Assembly: GCA_902542765.1 (NCBI GenBank)
Contig: CACBVW010000005.1
Coordinates: 1-58,999 of the forward strand
DNA: 58,999 nt
Reading direction: 5' to 3'
DNA from: an uncultured SAR116 cluster alpha proteobacterium
GTDB taxonomy: Bacteria; Pseudomonadota; Alphaproteobacteria; Puniceispirillales; Marisalimonadaceae
Positions 8,987 to 17,602 of the stretch are shown here, one piece after another. The position numbers and the translations under genes are program-made. Position 1 is the first letter of the stretch. Every line of letters begins with the position of its first letter. The notes under the pieces were generated by a model. The model searched no databases and was not told the DNA's origin. It saw only the letters and a list, made by a program, of their open reading frames with translations.

Positions 8987-9421
8987 ATGAAAAATGAACA
9001 TCCAGGAGTTACCTGTCTTTATAAATTTATTGATGCTTTTAATACAGCAGAAAAAATTAAAATTATAACAAACTTACATTTTCCCCATTACGTTCACTCT
9101 AATGGAAATGAACCAGTTGTTTATAAAAATGGTGAAGATTTTTGGAAATCATTAAAAGTACAACTTGACACAATGATTAAAGTTGAAAATTGGAATTTTT
9201 CAACTTTAGATAAATGTAAAATTATTAACGAGACAAATAAGACACTTCAATGTGAAGTACAGTTTAATAGAAGGTTAATAAATAAAAAAAGTTATGGATC
9301 AGCTAAAGGAATTTGGATTTCTACTAATAGAGACGGAATTTGGGCATTACAATTAAGATCAATGATACCTGTTTCAGGAACAATTAGTTCTTTGGCAGGA
9401 ACAAATATGAATAGTAGTTGA
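8987..9421 (+). CDS. small protein of unknown function, possibly NTF2/SnoaL-like fold
   Basis: A 144-residue soluble protein with a good ribosome-binding site (AAAGGAA, 7 bases before the ATG). I do not recognise a named family. The order of an N-terminal helix (FIDAFNTAEKIKIITNLHFP), a His/Asn-containing turn (HYVHSNGNEPV), another helix, then alternating strands (LQCEVQFNRR; GIWISTNRDGIWALQLRS) resembles NTF2-like proteins such as SnoaL or DUF4440. No catalytic residues can be asserted. It lies between a DMT transporter and a secreted nuclease, with no clear functional link. Confidence 0.6.
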   Translation: MKNEHPGVTCLYKFIDAFNTAEKIKIITNLHFPHYVHSNGNEPVVYKNGEDFWKSLKVQLDTMIKVENWNFSTLDKCKIINETNKTLQCEVQFNRRLINKKSYGSAKGIWISTNRDGIWALQLRSMIPVSGTISSLAGTNMNSS

Positions 9422-9508
9422 ATATATGTAACTTTTGAAAGAAATTAGTATATTAATAACAACTCATTTTACTGGAAAAAAAGTAATTTTAAATAAAGAT
9501 TTTTTTAA

Positions 9509-9991
9509 ATGCTTAAAATATATTTTTTAGTTTTATTAATAAATACTTTTTCTATTTCTACAGTAGTAAATGCTGGATCGTCTCTAAAAATAATTGATGG
9601 CGATACAATTATACTTAATTCCGAAAAAATTAGATTTTATGGTATTGATACACCAGAAATTAAACAAACTTGTACTAATAGTAATGGACAAACTTATTCA
9701 TGTGGAGTTAAAGCAACTTTAGAACTTAAAAAGATAATTGGCTCAAGAAAGGTTTCATGCATAAAAAAAACAAAAGATAGGTACAAAAGATCTATTTCAA
9801 TATGTTATGTAGATGGAAAAGATATTAATTCATTAATGGTTAAAAAAGGGTGGGCACTCGCTTATATAAAATTCTCAAAAAAATATGTAAAGGACGAAGT
9901 TATTGCCAAATCAAACAAAGCTGGAATGTGGTCAGGAGATTTTATAGCGCCATGGAAATGGCGAAGACTGAAGAATAAAAAAGTTAGATAA
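9509..9991 (+). CDS. exported thermonuclease-family (SNase-like) nuclease
   Basis: A 160-residue protein with an N-terminal signal peptide (hydrophobic residues about 2-18, cleavage expected near VVNA-GS). The SNase fold follows: IIDGDTI, IRFYGIDTPEIKQTC (the Arg and Asp of the active site), RYKRSISICYVDGKDIN and VKKGWALAY. Two cysteine pairs suggest periplasmic or secreted folding with disulphides. It probably degrades nucleic acid in a calcium-dependent way for nutrient scavenging. It converges on the acidic repeat protein gene, with 8 bases between the stop codons. Confidence 0.88.
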   Translation: MLKIYFLVLLINTFSISTVVNAGSSLKIIDGDTIILNSEKIRFYGIDTPEIKQTCTNSNGQTYSCGVKATLELKKIIGSRKVSCIKKTKDRYKRSISICYVDGKDINSLMVKKGWALAYIKFSKKYVKDEVIAKSNKAGMWSGDFIAPWKWRRLKNKKVR

Positions 9992-9999
9992 ATATAATC

Positions 10000-10815
10000 T
10001 TATTCTACATATCCTTTTGGTAACTTTTTCTTTTTAGGCTTTAACAATGTTTTTAAATGAGCAATTTCTTCGTCAGCTTTTTTGAATTCTGCTTGTTCTT
10101 CTTCTCTGACTTCATCATTAATTCTCTTTTGTGCTCTTAACCTTCTTAATTCATACATTCTATCTTCTTCTTCTTCGGTAAGACTGTTCTCATCTCTTTC
10201 CTCTAGAAGCTCAAGTTCAGATTTTTGAGTTTGGTTTTTATCTACGCCATCCTCTTTTTCTTCTATATTTTCATCAGTAACTTTTATTTCTTCTAATTTT
10301 TGAACTTCTTCTGCTGACGAAACAGCTTCTTCAACATTTACTGTTGAAACTTCTACAGACGAAACATCTTCTTCAACATTTACTGTTGGAGCTTCTTCTG
10401 CTGACGAAACAGCTTCTTCAACATTTACTGTTGGAGCTACTTCTGCAGACGAAACATCTTCTTCAACATTTACTGTTGGAGCTTCTTCTTCAGGCTTAGT
10501 TTGTTCCAAAGCACTATCAATTTTATTTGTTATTTCTTCTGTTAAACCTAAGTTAGTTTCATTTCTTGCTTCATTAGTTTTATCTATTAAATCAAGAGAA
10601 GATGTTGGGTCTTTGTTCTCATATAATTTTTCAGTTATAGCTTCCGCTGAAGTTTCAACTTTATTTTCTTCAGGAGTTTGAGAAGGAGTTTGAGATACTT
10701 CTTTTTGAGGAGAAGCAGGTTTAGGTTGAGCTTTCATGAAAGGAATAACATACTTTTCACGCGCAGCTTGAATATCAGATTTAAGAGTATTTATTCTTGT
10801 ATCCCAATCTCGCAT
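10000..10815 (-). CDS. acidic, repeat-containing coiled-coil protein of unknown function
   Basis: A 271-residue protein I cannot assign to a family. There is no signal peptide or membrane helix. Residues 1-30 are helical and mixed charge (MRDWDTRINTLKSDIQAARE), 31-110 are Pro/Thr/Glu-rich and probably disordered, 112-170 hold four copies of a 14-15-residue acidic unit of the type APTVNVEEDVSSAEV, and 185-260 form a highly charged coiled coil (EEEEDRMYELRRLRAQKR). The tail is basic (KPKKKKLPKGYVE). AGGAA lies 7 bases before the start, supporting expression. The layout (folded ends, acidic low-complexity middle) suggests a linker, scaffold or ion-binding role, but no function is claimed. Its promoter lies in the 158-base divergent interval shared with the methyltransferase at 10974. 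Confidence 0.7.
   Translation of the reverse strand: MRDWDTRINTLKSDIQAAREKYVIPFMKAQPKPASPQKEVSQTPSQTPEENKVETSAEAITEKLYENKDPTSSLDLIDKTNEARNETNLGLTEEITNKIDSALEQTKPEEEAPTVNVEEDVSSAEVAPTVNVEEAVSSAEEAPTVNVEEDVSSVEVSTVNVEEAVSSAEEVQKLEEIKVTDENIEEKEDGVDKNQTQKSELELLEERDENSLTEEEEDRMYELRRLRAQKRINDEVREEEQAEFKKADEEIAHLKTLLKPKKKKLPKGYVE
10306..10482 (-). repeat. four tandem 45-bp (last copy 42-bp) coding repeats
   Basis: Within the acidic protein, residues 112-126, 127-141, 142-156 and 157-170 are near-identical units. They alternate between two variants (EEDVSSxEV and EEAVSSAEE), so the higher-order unit is about 90 bp. The DNA copies are nearly identical (ACTGTTGGAGC and GAAACATCTTCTTCAAC recur on the + strand). 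This points to recent slippage or unequal exchange and to probable copy-number variation between strains. Confidence 0.9.
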
Positions 10816-10973
10816 TAACTGTTCCTAATATTAATATTATCCTAAAATAGTAATTAAATATTTTTAAAATACAAATTATAAAAAGATCTATATTTATTTC
10901 AAAAAACGTACCAAATATCTGAATTTACAAATTTTATTTAATTTATATAATTTTTGAATGAAGGAGAAAATTA

Positions 10974-12038
10974 ATGGATGACAATAACTTACCTCAAAAA
11001 GACTTAGTAAAAAAAATAGTTGGTGATGCAAGAGGCGCTGTAGGAATTCGCCTTTGTGCTATAGGTGTTGATTTAGGAATTTTTGAGGACCTTGCCAAAA
11101 ACGGACCAGCTACGAGCCAGGAATTAGCTAACAGGATGAACCTCGATGAGAGATATCTTAGAGAATGGGGTCTGGGAATGTTTTCACTAGGATACCTTGA
11201 TTTTGATAAAGTAAGCAGAAAGATATCCTTAAATAAAAAATTTATCCCAGTACTTGTTGAAGAGGGAGGAAAATTTTCACAAAAAGGTCTTATTGAAATA
11301 TTAAATAGCTCATTATTACCCTACCACGAACTTTTAAATTCTTTTAAAAATGGGGGTGGTATTAATTATGATAAAATTGACAAAGGTTTTTGGAACGGTA
11401 TCGATCAAACAGGATGTACTAGATATAGGCATTTTCTAGTAACAGATTGGGTTGATAAAATGCCAGAACTGAAATCAAGATTAGAAAAAGGTTCTGTAAC
11501 ATTTGCTGACTTTGGTTGTGGTTCAGGAAGATCAACAGTAGAGATGGCGAAGAAGTTTCCAAAAAGTCAGTTTTTTGGTTTTGATTTATTTGAGCCTAAT
11601 ATTGAAAGAGCTAAAAAAATTGCTTTAGATGCTGGGGTTAAGAATAATTTAAAATTTATGCAGTGGGATGTATCTAATCCATTAACTGAAAAATTTGATT
11701 TTGTTGCCTGTTTTGATCTTATTCACGATATGATTGATCCATTAGAGGGAATGAAAACAATCAGAAAAGCTGTTAAGGATGACGGTATATTTGTTCTCAT
11801 GGACATTAAGTGCGAAGATGATCCTGCTGACAACGAAGGACCAATGGTGCCTTTCATGTACGCTATGAGTTTGCATTTTTGTATGACTACTTCACTTGCA
11901 AACAATGGCGCTGGTCTTGGAACTGTTGGCTTGCCAGAGGTAAAAGTTAAAGAATATTGTGATTTAGTTGGTTTCAAAACTGTAAAGAGAATTGAAACTG
12001 ATCATCCTCTGAATTCTGTTTTTGAAATCAGACCTTAA
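10974..12038 (+). CDS. SAM-dependent methyltransferase with N-terminal winged-helix/dimerisation domain
   Basis: A 354-residue protein. The N-terminal ~100 residues form a dimerisation/winged-helix domain (GIFEDLAKNGPATSQELA; MNLDERYLREW) as in plant and bacterial O-methyltransferases. The C-terminal Rossmann domain has motif I FADFGCGSGRSTVEMA, the acidic Asp of FFGFDLFEPN and motif IV VACFDLIHDM. The acceptor substrate is unknown; related proteins methylate small molecules. GGAG precedes the ATG. Its stop (12038) abuts the stop of the convergent GST gene (12039) with no base between them. Confidence 0.85.
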   Translation: MDDNNLPQKDLVKKIVGDARGAVGIRLCAIGVDLGIFEDLAKNGPATSQELANRMNLDERYLREWGLGMFSLGYLDFDKVSRKISLNKKFIPVLVEEGGKFSQKGLIEILNSSLLPYHELLNSFKNGGGINYDKIDKGFWNGIDQTGCTRYRHFLVTDWVDKMPELKSRLEKGSVTFADFGCGSGRSTVEMAKKFPKSQFFGFDLFEPNIERAKKIALDAGVKNNLKFMQWDVSNPLTEKFDFVACFDLIHDMIDPLEGMKTIRKAVKDDGIFVLMDIKCEDDPADNEGPMVPFMYAMSLHFCMTTSLANNGAGLGTVGLPEVKVKEYCDLVGFKTVKRIETDHPLNSVFEIRP

Positions 12039-12731
12039 TCAGTTTTTAAGTCTTTCATTTGAAGGAAATAGATGTTTACTTGCTTCTTCATCTATTTCAA
12101 CCTTAAAACTGTGATTGTTTGTATTAGTAATATTCAGTGCTCTTTTTGTAGCCTCTCTATTATTAATCTCTGTCATCAATCTATTTAAATTTGTTCTTTT
12201 TTCTAACTCACCCTCACCTATAACTTTAGGTAGCATACGTGCCCAGCCCCAAACACACATATCAACTATGGTATAAGTGTCACCCAACATATATTGATTA
12301 TTGGATAAACGATCATCCAGAATATTATAATGTCTCTCAGCTTCAAAAAGATATCTGTTGATTGCATAGTCTAATTTTTGTGGTGCCATGTGTTGAAAAT
12401 GAACTGATTGACCTGAATAAGGACCAATACCTGTAGCAACAAACATTAACCAAGATAAGAGATCTGCTCTATTATTAGGAGTATTTTTAGTTATAAATTT
12501 TCCAGATTTTTCTGCCAAATATAGTAATATAGCATTACTGTCAAAAATAATATTCCCATCATCTTTAATTGCTGGCGCTTTAGCATTTGGATTAATTGCT
12601 TTGAAAGAATCAGAATGTTGGTCGCCTTTTCTAGTATCTATTGGAATTGCTTCATATGGCAGATTCATCTCTTCTAAACACAAAGCTATTTTCATAGGAT
12701 TTGGACTTGTATTGTAATAAAATTTAATCAT
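12039..12731 (-). CDS. glutathione S-transferase family protein
   Basis: A 230-residue protein with the N-terminal thioredoxin-like domain (MIKFYYNTSPNPMKIALCLE, then NAKAPAIKDDGNIIFDSNAI carrying the cis-Pro and the SNAI gamma-glutamyl-binding segment) and an all-helical C-terminal domain with YTIVDMCVWGWARM. The pattern resembles the bacterial YfcG/YghU (Nu-class) or Ure2p-like group, whose members are glutathione-disulphide-linked reductases; the class is a tentative call. It abuts the methyltransferase gene tail to tail. Confidence 0.87.
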   Translation of the reverse strand: MIKFYYNTSPNPMKIALCLEEMNLPYEAIPIDTRKGDQHSDSFKAINPNAKAPAIKDDGNIIFDSNAILLYLAEKSGKFITKNTPNNRADLLSWLMFVATGIGPYSGQSVHFQHMAPQKLDYAINRYLFEAERHYNILDDRLSNNQYMLGDTYTIVDMCVWGWARMLPKVIGEGELEKRTNLNRLMTEINNREATKRALNITNTNNHSFKVEIDEEASKHLFPSNERLKN

Positions 12732-12787
12732 CTAATTCTCCATTTGTTATGACTATGCTTTTTGGTTAACTAAAATATATTTATTAT

Positions 12788-13858
12788 TTATTTATAAAGC
12801 CTGTAAACACCACCATCGTATTCATCGTTTATAATTATTAAAGATCCATCTGATATTTCTTCTATATCACGAATTCTTCCAATCTTATTTTCTAAAAAAA
12901 TTTGTTCATTAACAATTTTATCATTTTTTAAAGATAAAATGTGTAATCTTTTATATTTTAAAGATCCTAAAATAATTTTATTTTTAAATTCGGGAAACAT
13001 ATTTCCTGCGTAAAAAATCATCCCAGATGGAGCAATTGAAGGCACCCAAACATATTTAGGATCTTCATAACCTGGGAGTGAAGTTCCAATTCCAATCTTT
13101 CTACCTGAACCATATTCCTTACCAAAAGTGACTTTTGGCCAACCATAGTTTTTTCCTTTTAATACTATATTTAATTCATCTCCTCCTTGTGGTCCATGTT
13201 CATGAGCCCACAAGATATTTTTTTTTAAATCAAAGCTTAATCCTTGAGGATTTCGGTGTCCTAAAGAATAAATTTCAGGAAGTGAATTAGTAAATGCTTT
13301 ATTATTATACTTGTTTCCATTTTTTAATATTTTAATGATTGAACCAGAATGATTTTTACTATTTTGACTGTCCTCTCTAGTGCCCCTATCACCTAAGGTG
13401 GCAAAAATAAATTCATTTTTAATTGCAAGCCTACACCCAAAATGTCTTCCACTTGATGATATTTTATTTGATATAAACATAACTTTTTCATTAGTTAGTT
13501 TATTATTATTTAAGTTATAACTATAAATAGCTGTCGATGATTTATTGCCAGGTATAACTTTGCTAAGACATAAATAAACTCTTTGAACTTTGTTCTCTTT
13601 TTCATAAGCTATATCAAGTAATCCACCTTGACCGGAATCATAGACTTTAGGAGCGCCTTCAATTTTTATTATGTTTTTATTAAAAACATTTAATCTGTAA
13701 ACATTACCAGAACGTTGTGTTACCAGTATTTCATCTTTATTTATTGTAGCTATACCCCATAAATTTGAAATTTTAGGAGTAACTTTTTCTAGTTTAACTT
13801 GGGATTGGACTATAAATGGATATAAAGTAAATAGTAAAACATAGAAAATAAAATTCAT
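12788..13858 (-). CDS. exported PQQ-type glucose/sorbosone (aldose sugar) dehydrogenase family protein
   Basis: A 356-residue beta-propeller protein with a signal peptide (MNFIFYVLLFTLYPFIVQSQ), so it is probably periplasmic. The signature sequences of the soluble aldose dehydrogenase group are present: GGLLDIA, RHFGCRLA, SLGHRNPQGLSFD, HEHGPQGGDELN and NYGWPKVTFGKEY. Family members oxidise aldoses to lactones with pyrroloquinoline quinone and calcium. PQQ synthesis genes are not in the window, so cofactor supply is unknown. It is divergent from glucokinase, which may be more than coincidence since both act on sugars. Confidence 0.87.
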   Translation of the reverse strand: MNFIFYVLLFTLYPFIVQSQVKLEKVTPKISNLWGIATINKDEILVTQRSGNVYRLNVFNKNIIKIEGAPKVYDSGQGGLLDIAYEKENKVQRVYLCLSKVIPGNKSSTAIYSYNLNNNKLTNEKVMFISNKISSSGRHFGCRLAIKNEFIFATLGDRGTREDSQNSKNHSGSIIKILKNGNKYNNKAFTNSLPEIYSLGHRNPQGLSFDLKKNILWAHEHGPQGGDELNIVLKGKNYGWPKVTFGKEYGSGRKIGIGTSLPGYEDPKYVWVPSIAPSGMIFYAGNMFPEFKNKIILGSLKYKRLHILSLKNDKIVNEQIFLENKIGRIRDIEEISDGSLIIINDEYDGGVYRLYK

Positions 13859-13948
13859 TTAATTAAACCTTTTGATAATGAAAAATAGTTTATAAAATCA
13901 TATTTACAGACTATTTTAAATTGTTGAACAATATATTTTGAGTATATC

Positions 13949-14962
13949 ATGAAATTATTAGTTGCAGATATAGGTGGAACAAATGCAAGATTTGCTTACC
14001 AAGAAAAAAATAATAGCGATCTTAATAATTTTGCTTATTTAAAATGTTCTGATTATGAAAACATATATGATGCTATAGACCATTATCAACAAAAAAATAA
14101 TTTAGACATCGAAAATATGTCAATTGCAGTTGCTAGTACTACAAAGAAAAATGATATTAAATTTACAAATAACCACTGGAATTTTAAGCAATCAGACTTT
14201 TTAAAACATTTTAATTTGAATAAGCTAATTTTTGTTAATGATTTTGTTGCTCAGTGTCTAAGCTTAGCATCTTTTTATAAAGACATATCTAAAAACAGAA
14301 ACATAAACGATAATTTACTAAATGATTATGATCTAAAAACTATTAAAAGTGGAACTCCAATTAAAAACGCTCCACTTCTTGTTACTGGTCCTGGCACTGG
14401 ATTAGGTGTCTGTACTCTTTTAAATATTAATAATTATCCTTTAGCTATTGAAGGCGAAGGTGGGCATTCTTCTTTTGCCCCAAATTCTGATCTTGAAATA
14501 GAACTGCTTCAACATTTAAGAAAAAAATATGATCATGTATCTAATGAGCGAATTGTAAGTGGTTCTGGTATTGAAGAAATATACGAATTTATTTGTTTTA
14601 AAAATAATAGTCCTTCTGGAAATTTAAAAGCTCCAATTATTGGTGAAAATGCTATAAGGGGTGAACATAAAGCTTATGAGACTATAAAATTATTTTTTAG
14701 TGTTTTTGGCACAATTATCTCTAGTGTTATTTTAATTAATGGTGCACAAAGTGGTGTTGTAATAGCTGGTGGAATAACTCCCAAATTACAGACTATTCTT
14801 AATAAAAGTGATTTTGAATTGAATCTTTTAAATAAAGGTAGAAGATATGATTATGTTAAGACTGTACCTATATGGCTAACAGAAAATAATAATAATGGCC
14901 TAATAGGAGCGTCAAAGGCGATAGTCAATCCACATTACATGTCGAAAATTTTATCCAATTAA
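13949..14962 (+). CDS. glk: glucokinase
   Basis: A 337-residue ROK-unrelated (Glk-type) hexokinase: ADIGGTNARFAY (phosphate 1 loop), FVNDFVAQCLSL (catalytic Asp), VTGPGTGLGVC, EGEGGHSSFAP, and GVVIAGGITPKL near the end. It phosphorylates glucose to glucose 6-phosphate with ATP in the cytoplasm. The spacing GEGGHSSFAP differs by an added Gly-Glu relative to the common EGGHxxFAP. The gene is divergent from the periplasmic aldose dehydrogenase and followed after 58 bases by the RraA-like gene. Confidence 0.92.
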   Translation: MKLLVADIGGTNARFAYQEKNNSDLNNFAYLKCSDYENIYDAIDHYQQKNNLDIENMSIAVASTTKKNDIKFTNNHWNFKQSDFLKHFNLNKLIFVNDFVAQCLSLASFYKDISKNRNINDNLLNDYDLKTIKSGTPIKNAPLLVTGPGTGLGVCTLLNINNYPLAIEGEGGHSSFAPNSDLEIELLQHLRKKYDHVSNERIVSGSGIEEIYEFICFKNNSPSGNLKAPIIGENAIRGEHKAYETIKLFFSVFGTIISSVILINGAQSGVVIAGGITPKLQTILNKSDFELNLLNKGRRYDYVKTVPIWLTENNNNGLIGASKAIVNPHYMSKILSN

Positions 14963-15020
14963 TAAATTTTTCTTTTAAAAATATTTTCAATAGTTAACAT
15001 TATTAATGGAGGTAAAATTT

Positions 15021-15740
15021 ATGTTAAATAATGAGTTAATAGATTTTTTAAAGAAGTTTGATACACCTACGATCTCAAATGCACTTGATATATATAGAGG
15101 ATCTAGATCTGCAGATGGTTATACAAAATATCCATTCATTTCAGCAAATAATAAACTAGAGCCTATTGTTGGAATAGCAAGAACAGCAAAAATAAGAGCT
15201 TCTAATCCTCCTATTTTGTCACCTGAGGAAACTACTTCAATTCGATTAAAATATTATGAATATATAAGTAAAAAATTTAAAGAATATCCTGACGCTTCTC
15301 CTGTCTGTGTAATCGAGGATCTTGATTGGCCAAATCCTACAGGATCATTTTGGGGCGAGGTTAATGTAGCATTGCATAAAGGCTTGGGACTAGCAGGAAC
15401 AATAACGAGTGGGTTACTTAGAGATCTGGACGCGATAGATAAAAATTATCAGGTTTTAGCTAATGGGATTGGACCAAGTCATGCTTATGTTCACGTTGTT
15501 GAATTTGCATCATCAGTTAATATCCACGGTCTTAACGTGAATGATGGTGAAATAATTCATGCAGATCAGCATGGAGCGGTTGTTATACCAGACAAAGCAC
15601 TTTCAATTATCAAAAAAGCTATTAATCACATGACTAAAAAAGAGAAACACCTAATCGAAGCTGCAAAAGAAGAGAATTTTAATATTGAAAAACTCAAAGA
15701 AGCATGGTCAAAAGCTTCGAATGAACAATGGGAGGGATGA
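15021..15740 (+). CDS. RraA-like protein / 4-hydroxy-4-methyl-2-oxoglutarate aldolase family
   Basis: A 239-residue RraA/HMG-aldolase family protein. Diagnostic sequences are DTPTISNALDI near the N-terminus, GTITSGLLRDLDAI (the Arg-Asp catalytic/metal pair) and NDGEIIHADQHGAVVIP. Catabolic members cleave 4-hydroxy-4-methyl-2-oxoglutarate or decarboxylate oxaloacetate; others only bind RNase E, so the reaction is open. The start is set at ATG 15021 because GGAGG (15008-15012) is placed 8 bases before it and would lie inside the coding sequence if ATG 15006 were used. It is coupled to the PhyH gene that begins 3 bases after its stop. Confidence 0.85.
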   Translation: MLNNELIDFLKKFDTPTISNALDIYRGSRSADGYTKYPFISANNKLEPIVGIARTAKIRASNPPILSPEETTSIRLKYYEYISKKFKEYPDASPVCVIEDLDWPNPTGSFWGEVNVALHKGLGLAGTITSGLLRDLDAIDKNYQVLANGIGPSHAYVHVVEFASSVNIHGLNVNDGEIIHADQHGAVVIPDKALSIIKKAINHMTKKEKHLIEAAKEENFNIEKLKEAWSKASNEQWEG

Positions 15741-15743
15741 ATT

Positions 15744-16559
15744 TTGTTTGAGATTGATCAGAAAGCTAGAAGACTTTCAGATGAAGAAAAAGAACAATAC
15801 ATAAAAGAAGGATACATAACAGGTCTTCCAGTATTCTCAGAAAATGCAATTAATGACTTACATAATTGGTATGATGAACTAAGTTCTAAATTACCTCAAG
15901 ATATTGATATTAATAAGACTAACATGTGGCACAAAGCTAGTAAAAAATTTCATGATCTATGTAGAACACCAGCTATTTTAGATTATGTTGAAGATTTATT
16001 AGGTCCTAATTTTGTTCAATGGGGAGGCCAATTTTTTAGTAAAGAGCCTAAAGATGGATCAGTTGTACCATGGCATCAAGACGCTCAATATTGGCCATTA
16101 AATCCATCAAATGCAGTCACAGTATGGCTTGCAGTTTTTGATACAGATGAAGAAAATGGTGCAATGAAAGTAGTTTCTGGAAGTCATAAAATGGGACGAT
16201 TTGTTCACAAAAAAAATCCTGCCAAAAATTTAGTTCTTGACCAAGAAGTATCATTTGATCAATTAGATGAAACAAGGATAGTTTCACTCAATTTGAAAGC
16301 TGGACAAATATCACTCCACAATGATGCTCTTTTACACGGATCGGAGTCGAATAACTCTAATAGAAGAAGATGCGGAGTAACCATGAGGTTCTCACCAACT
16401 AATGTTAAAGGTGATTTAAAAATTTGGCCCTTTTTTGAAACACAGCTTGCTAGAGGTATTGATGAATTTAAGTTAAATCCCATTGCCAAAATTCCTAGAG
16501 GAGAAGCTACCCCTCTAAAAATGTTTTCATTTTCACGAGAATTTGAAAACGAGTGGTGA
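15744..16559 (+). CDS. phytanoyl-CoA dioxygenase (PhyH) family oxygenase
   Basis: A 271-residue Fe(II)/2-oxoglutarate enzyme. Metal and co-substrate residues are clear: His and Asp in VPWHQDAQYWPL, the distal His in HNDALLHGSESNNS, and Arg in CGVTMRFSP. GSHKMG and WLAVFDTDEENGAM match PhyH. The start is TTG 15744, 7 bases after a strong GGAGGG (15731-15736) that lies within the last codons of the RraA-like gene, so translation is coupled. The pairing with an RraA/aldolase suggests sequential steps: hydroxylation by PhyH and retro-aldol cleavage or decarboxylation by RraA (inference). It converges with the signalling operon, with two bases between the stop codons. Confidence 0.87.
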   Translation: MFEIDQKARRLSDEEKEQYIKEGYITGLPVFSENAINDLHNWYDELSSKLPQDIDINKTNMWHKASKKFHDLCRTPAILDYVEDLLGPNFVQWGGQFFSKEPKDGSVVPWHQDAQYWPLNPSNAVTVWLAVFDTDEENGAMKVVSGSHKMGRFVHKKNPAKNLVLDQEVSFDQLDETRIVSLNLKAGQISLHNDALLHGSESNNSNRRRCGVTMRFSPTNVKGDLKIWPFFETQLARGIDEFKLNPIAKIPRGEATPLKMFSFSREFENEW

Positions 16560-16561
16560 AC

Positions 16562-17602
16562 CTAAACGCATTCTAACATTTCAATGTCTTGGCCACTCTT
16601 TAATCTTTTTAATCCAATCGATTTTACTTTAATTTCATTTCTTGCTGTCATCCAAGCATCACTAGAAATAAGAATTTGATTTGAGTCAGACATATCACAT
16701 ATATTAAATGCCATATTTACTGTTTTTCCCAAAATATCAAATTGCACTGTTTTTGTCCCAACTGTTCCAGCAACAAGAGAGCCAGAGTGTATTCCAAGGT
16801 GGAGATTCCAAGGCATTGATGACGTATTTGCAATCTCCCTTAATTTGTAAGAACAATCTACACAAGATTTAACAGGAGAAATGGCGTGTGAAGATAAACC
16901 TGCGACTGCAACAATAGCATCTCCAACTGTTTTAATTTTCTCCAAGCCAAAATCTTCAAAGGCTTTTTCAAAATTTTCTACAAGACCCTGCAATGTTTCA
17001 ACAACTAATTCTGGGTCATTTTTTTCACAAAATGATGTAAAGCCAACTAAATCACATATTAAAATTGCAACATCATCATATCTTCTAGACCTAACTTTTC
17101 CAGATGACTGAAGTTCATTAGCTACAGAGGTAGGCATAACAGTTTTCAATATTTGTTGTGATCGTTTTTTGTCTGTTTCAACTCTATCTAAATAACTTTC
17201 TTCAGTATCTCTTAATCTTTTTTTCTCTAAACTTGCACCTACTCTAGCTTTGAGCAAGGTTCCATTAAATGGCTTAGTAATAAAATCATCTGCACCATTA
17301 ATTATGCATTCAGCAGCAGTCTCAACTTCATCTGATGCAGTAACCATAATGACAGGAATAGATCTTTGTAAAGGATCACCTTTTAAATGTTTAAGAACTT
17401 CTAGACCACTCATATCTGGCATCATAAGATCTAAAAGTATTAAATCAAATTTGTTTTCCACAGCCATATCAAGAGCCGTCTTACCGCCTTCTGCTAGGAA
17501 GATATTTTTATAACCATCTCTTTTTAATCTTCTCTCAAGCGTATATCTATTATCTTCAATATCATCAACAATTAGTATATTTGCATCCTCTTTGTTAATC
17601 AT
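16562..17602 (-). CDS. receiver domain-class III adenylate/guanylate cyclase response regulator
   Basis: A 346-residue protein. The receiver is residues 1-120, with phospho-acceptor Asp58 (LILLDLMMPDMSG) and Lys110 (FITKPF). A helical linker with the common VMPTSVANELQSSGKV sequence follows (about 125-170). The cyclase domain is about 173-346: metal ligands Asp184 (ICDLVGFTSF) and Asp228 (KTVGDAI), and purine-selecting Lys224 and Asp289, which point to ATP as substrate. Asn296 is present, but the transition-state Arg normally four residues later is Asn300 (VNMAFNICD). It is the last gene of the signalling operon, overlapping the lone receiver gene by 8 bases. Predicted role: phosphorylation-controlled cAMP synthesis, possibly with unusual or weak catalysis. 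Confidence 0.9.
   Translation of the reverse strand: MINKEDANILIVDDIEDNRYTLERRLKRDGYKNIFLAEGGKTALDMAVENKFDLILLDLMMPDMSGLEVLKHLKGDPLQRSIPVIMVTASDEVETAAECIINGADDFITKPFNGTLLKARVGASLEKKRLRDTEESYLDRVETDKKRSQQILKTVMPTSVANELQSSGKVRSRRYDDVAILICDLVGFTSFCEKNDPELVVETLQGLVENFEKAFEDFGLEKIKTVGDAIVAVAGLSSHAISPVKSCVDCSYKLREIANTSSMPWNLHLGIHSGSLVAGTVGTKTVQFDILGKTVNMAFNICDMSDSNQILISSDAWMTARNEIKVKSIGLKRLKSGQDIEMLECV

Noticed and set aside
15006-15020. ATG 15006 as the start of the RraA-like protein
   Set aside because: It overlaps the GGAGG that properly serves ATG 15021, and the extra five residues are not family-like.
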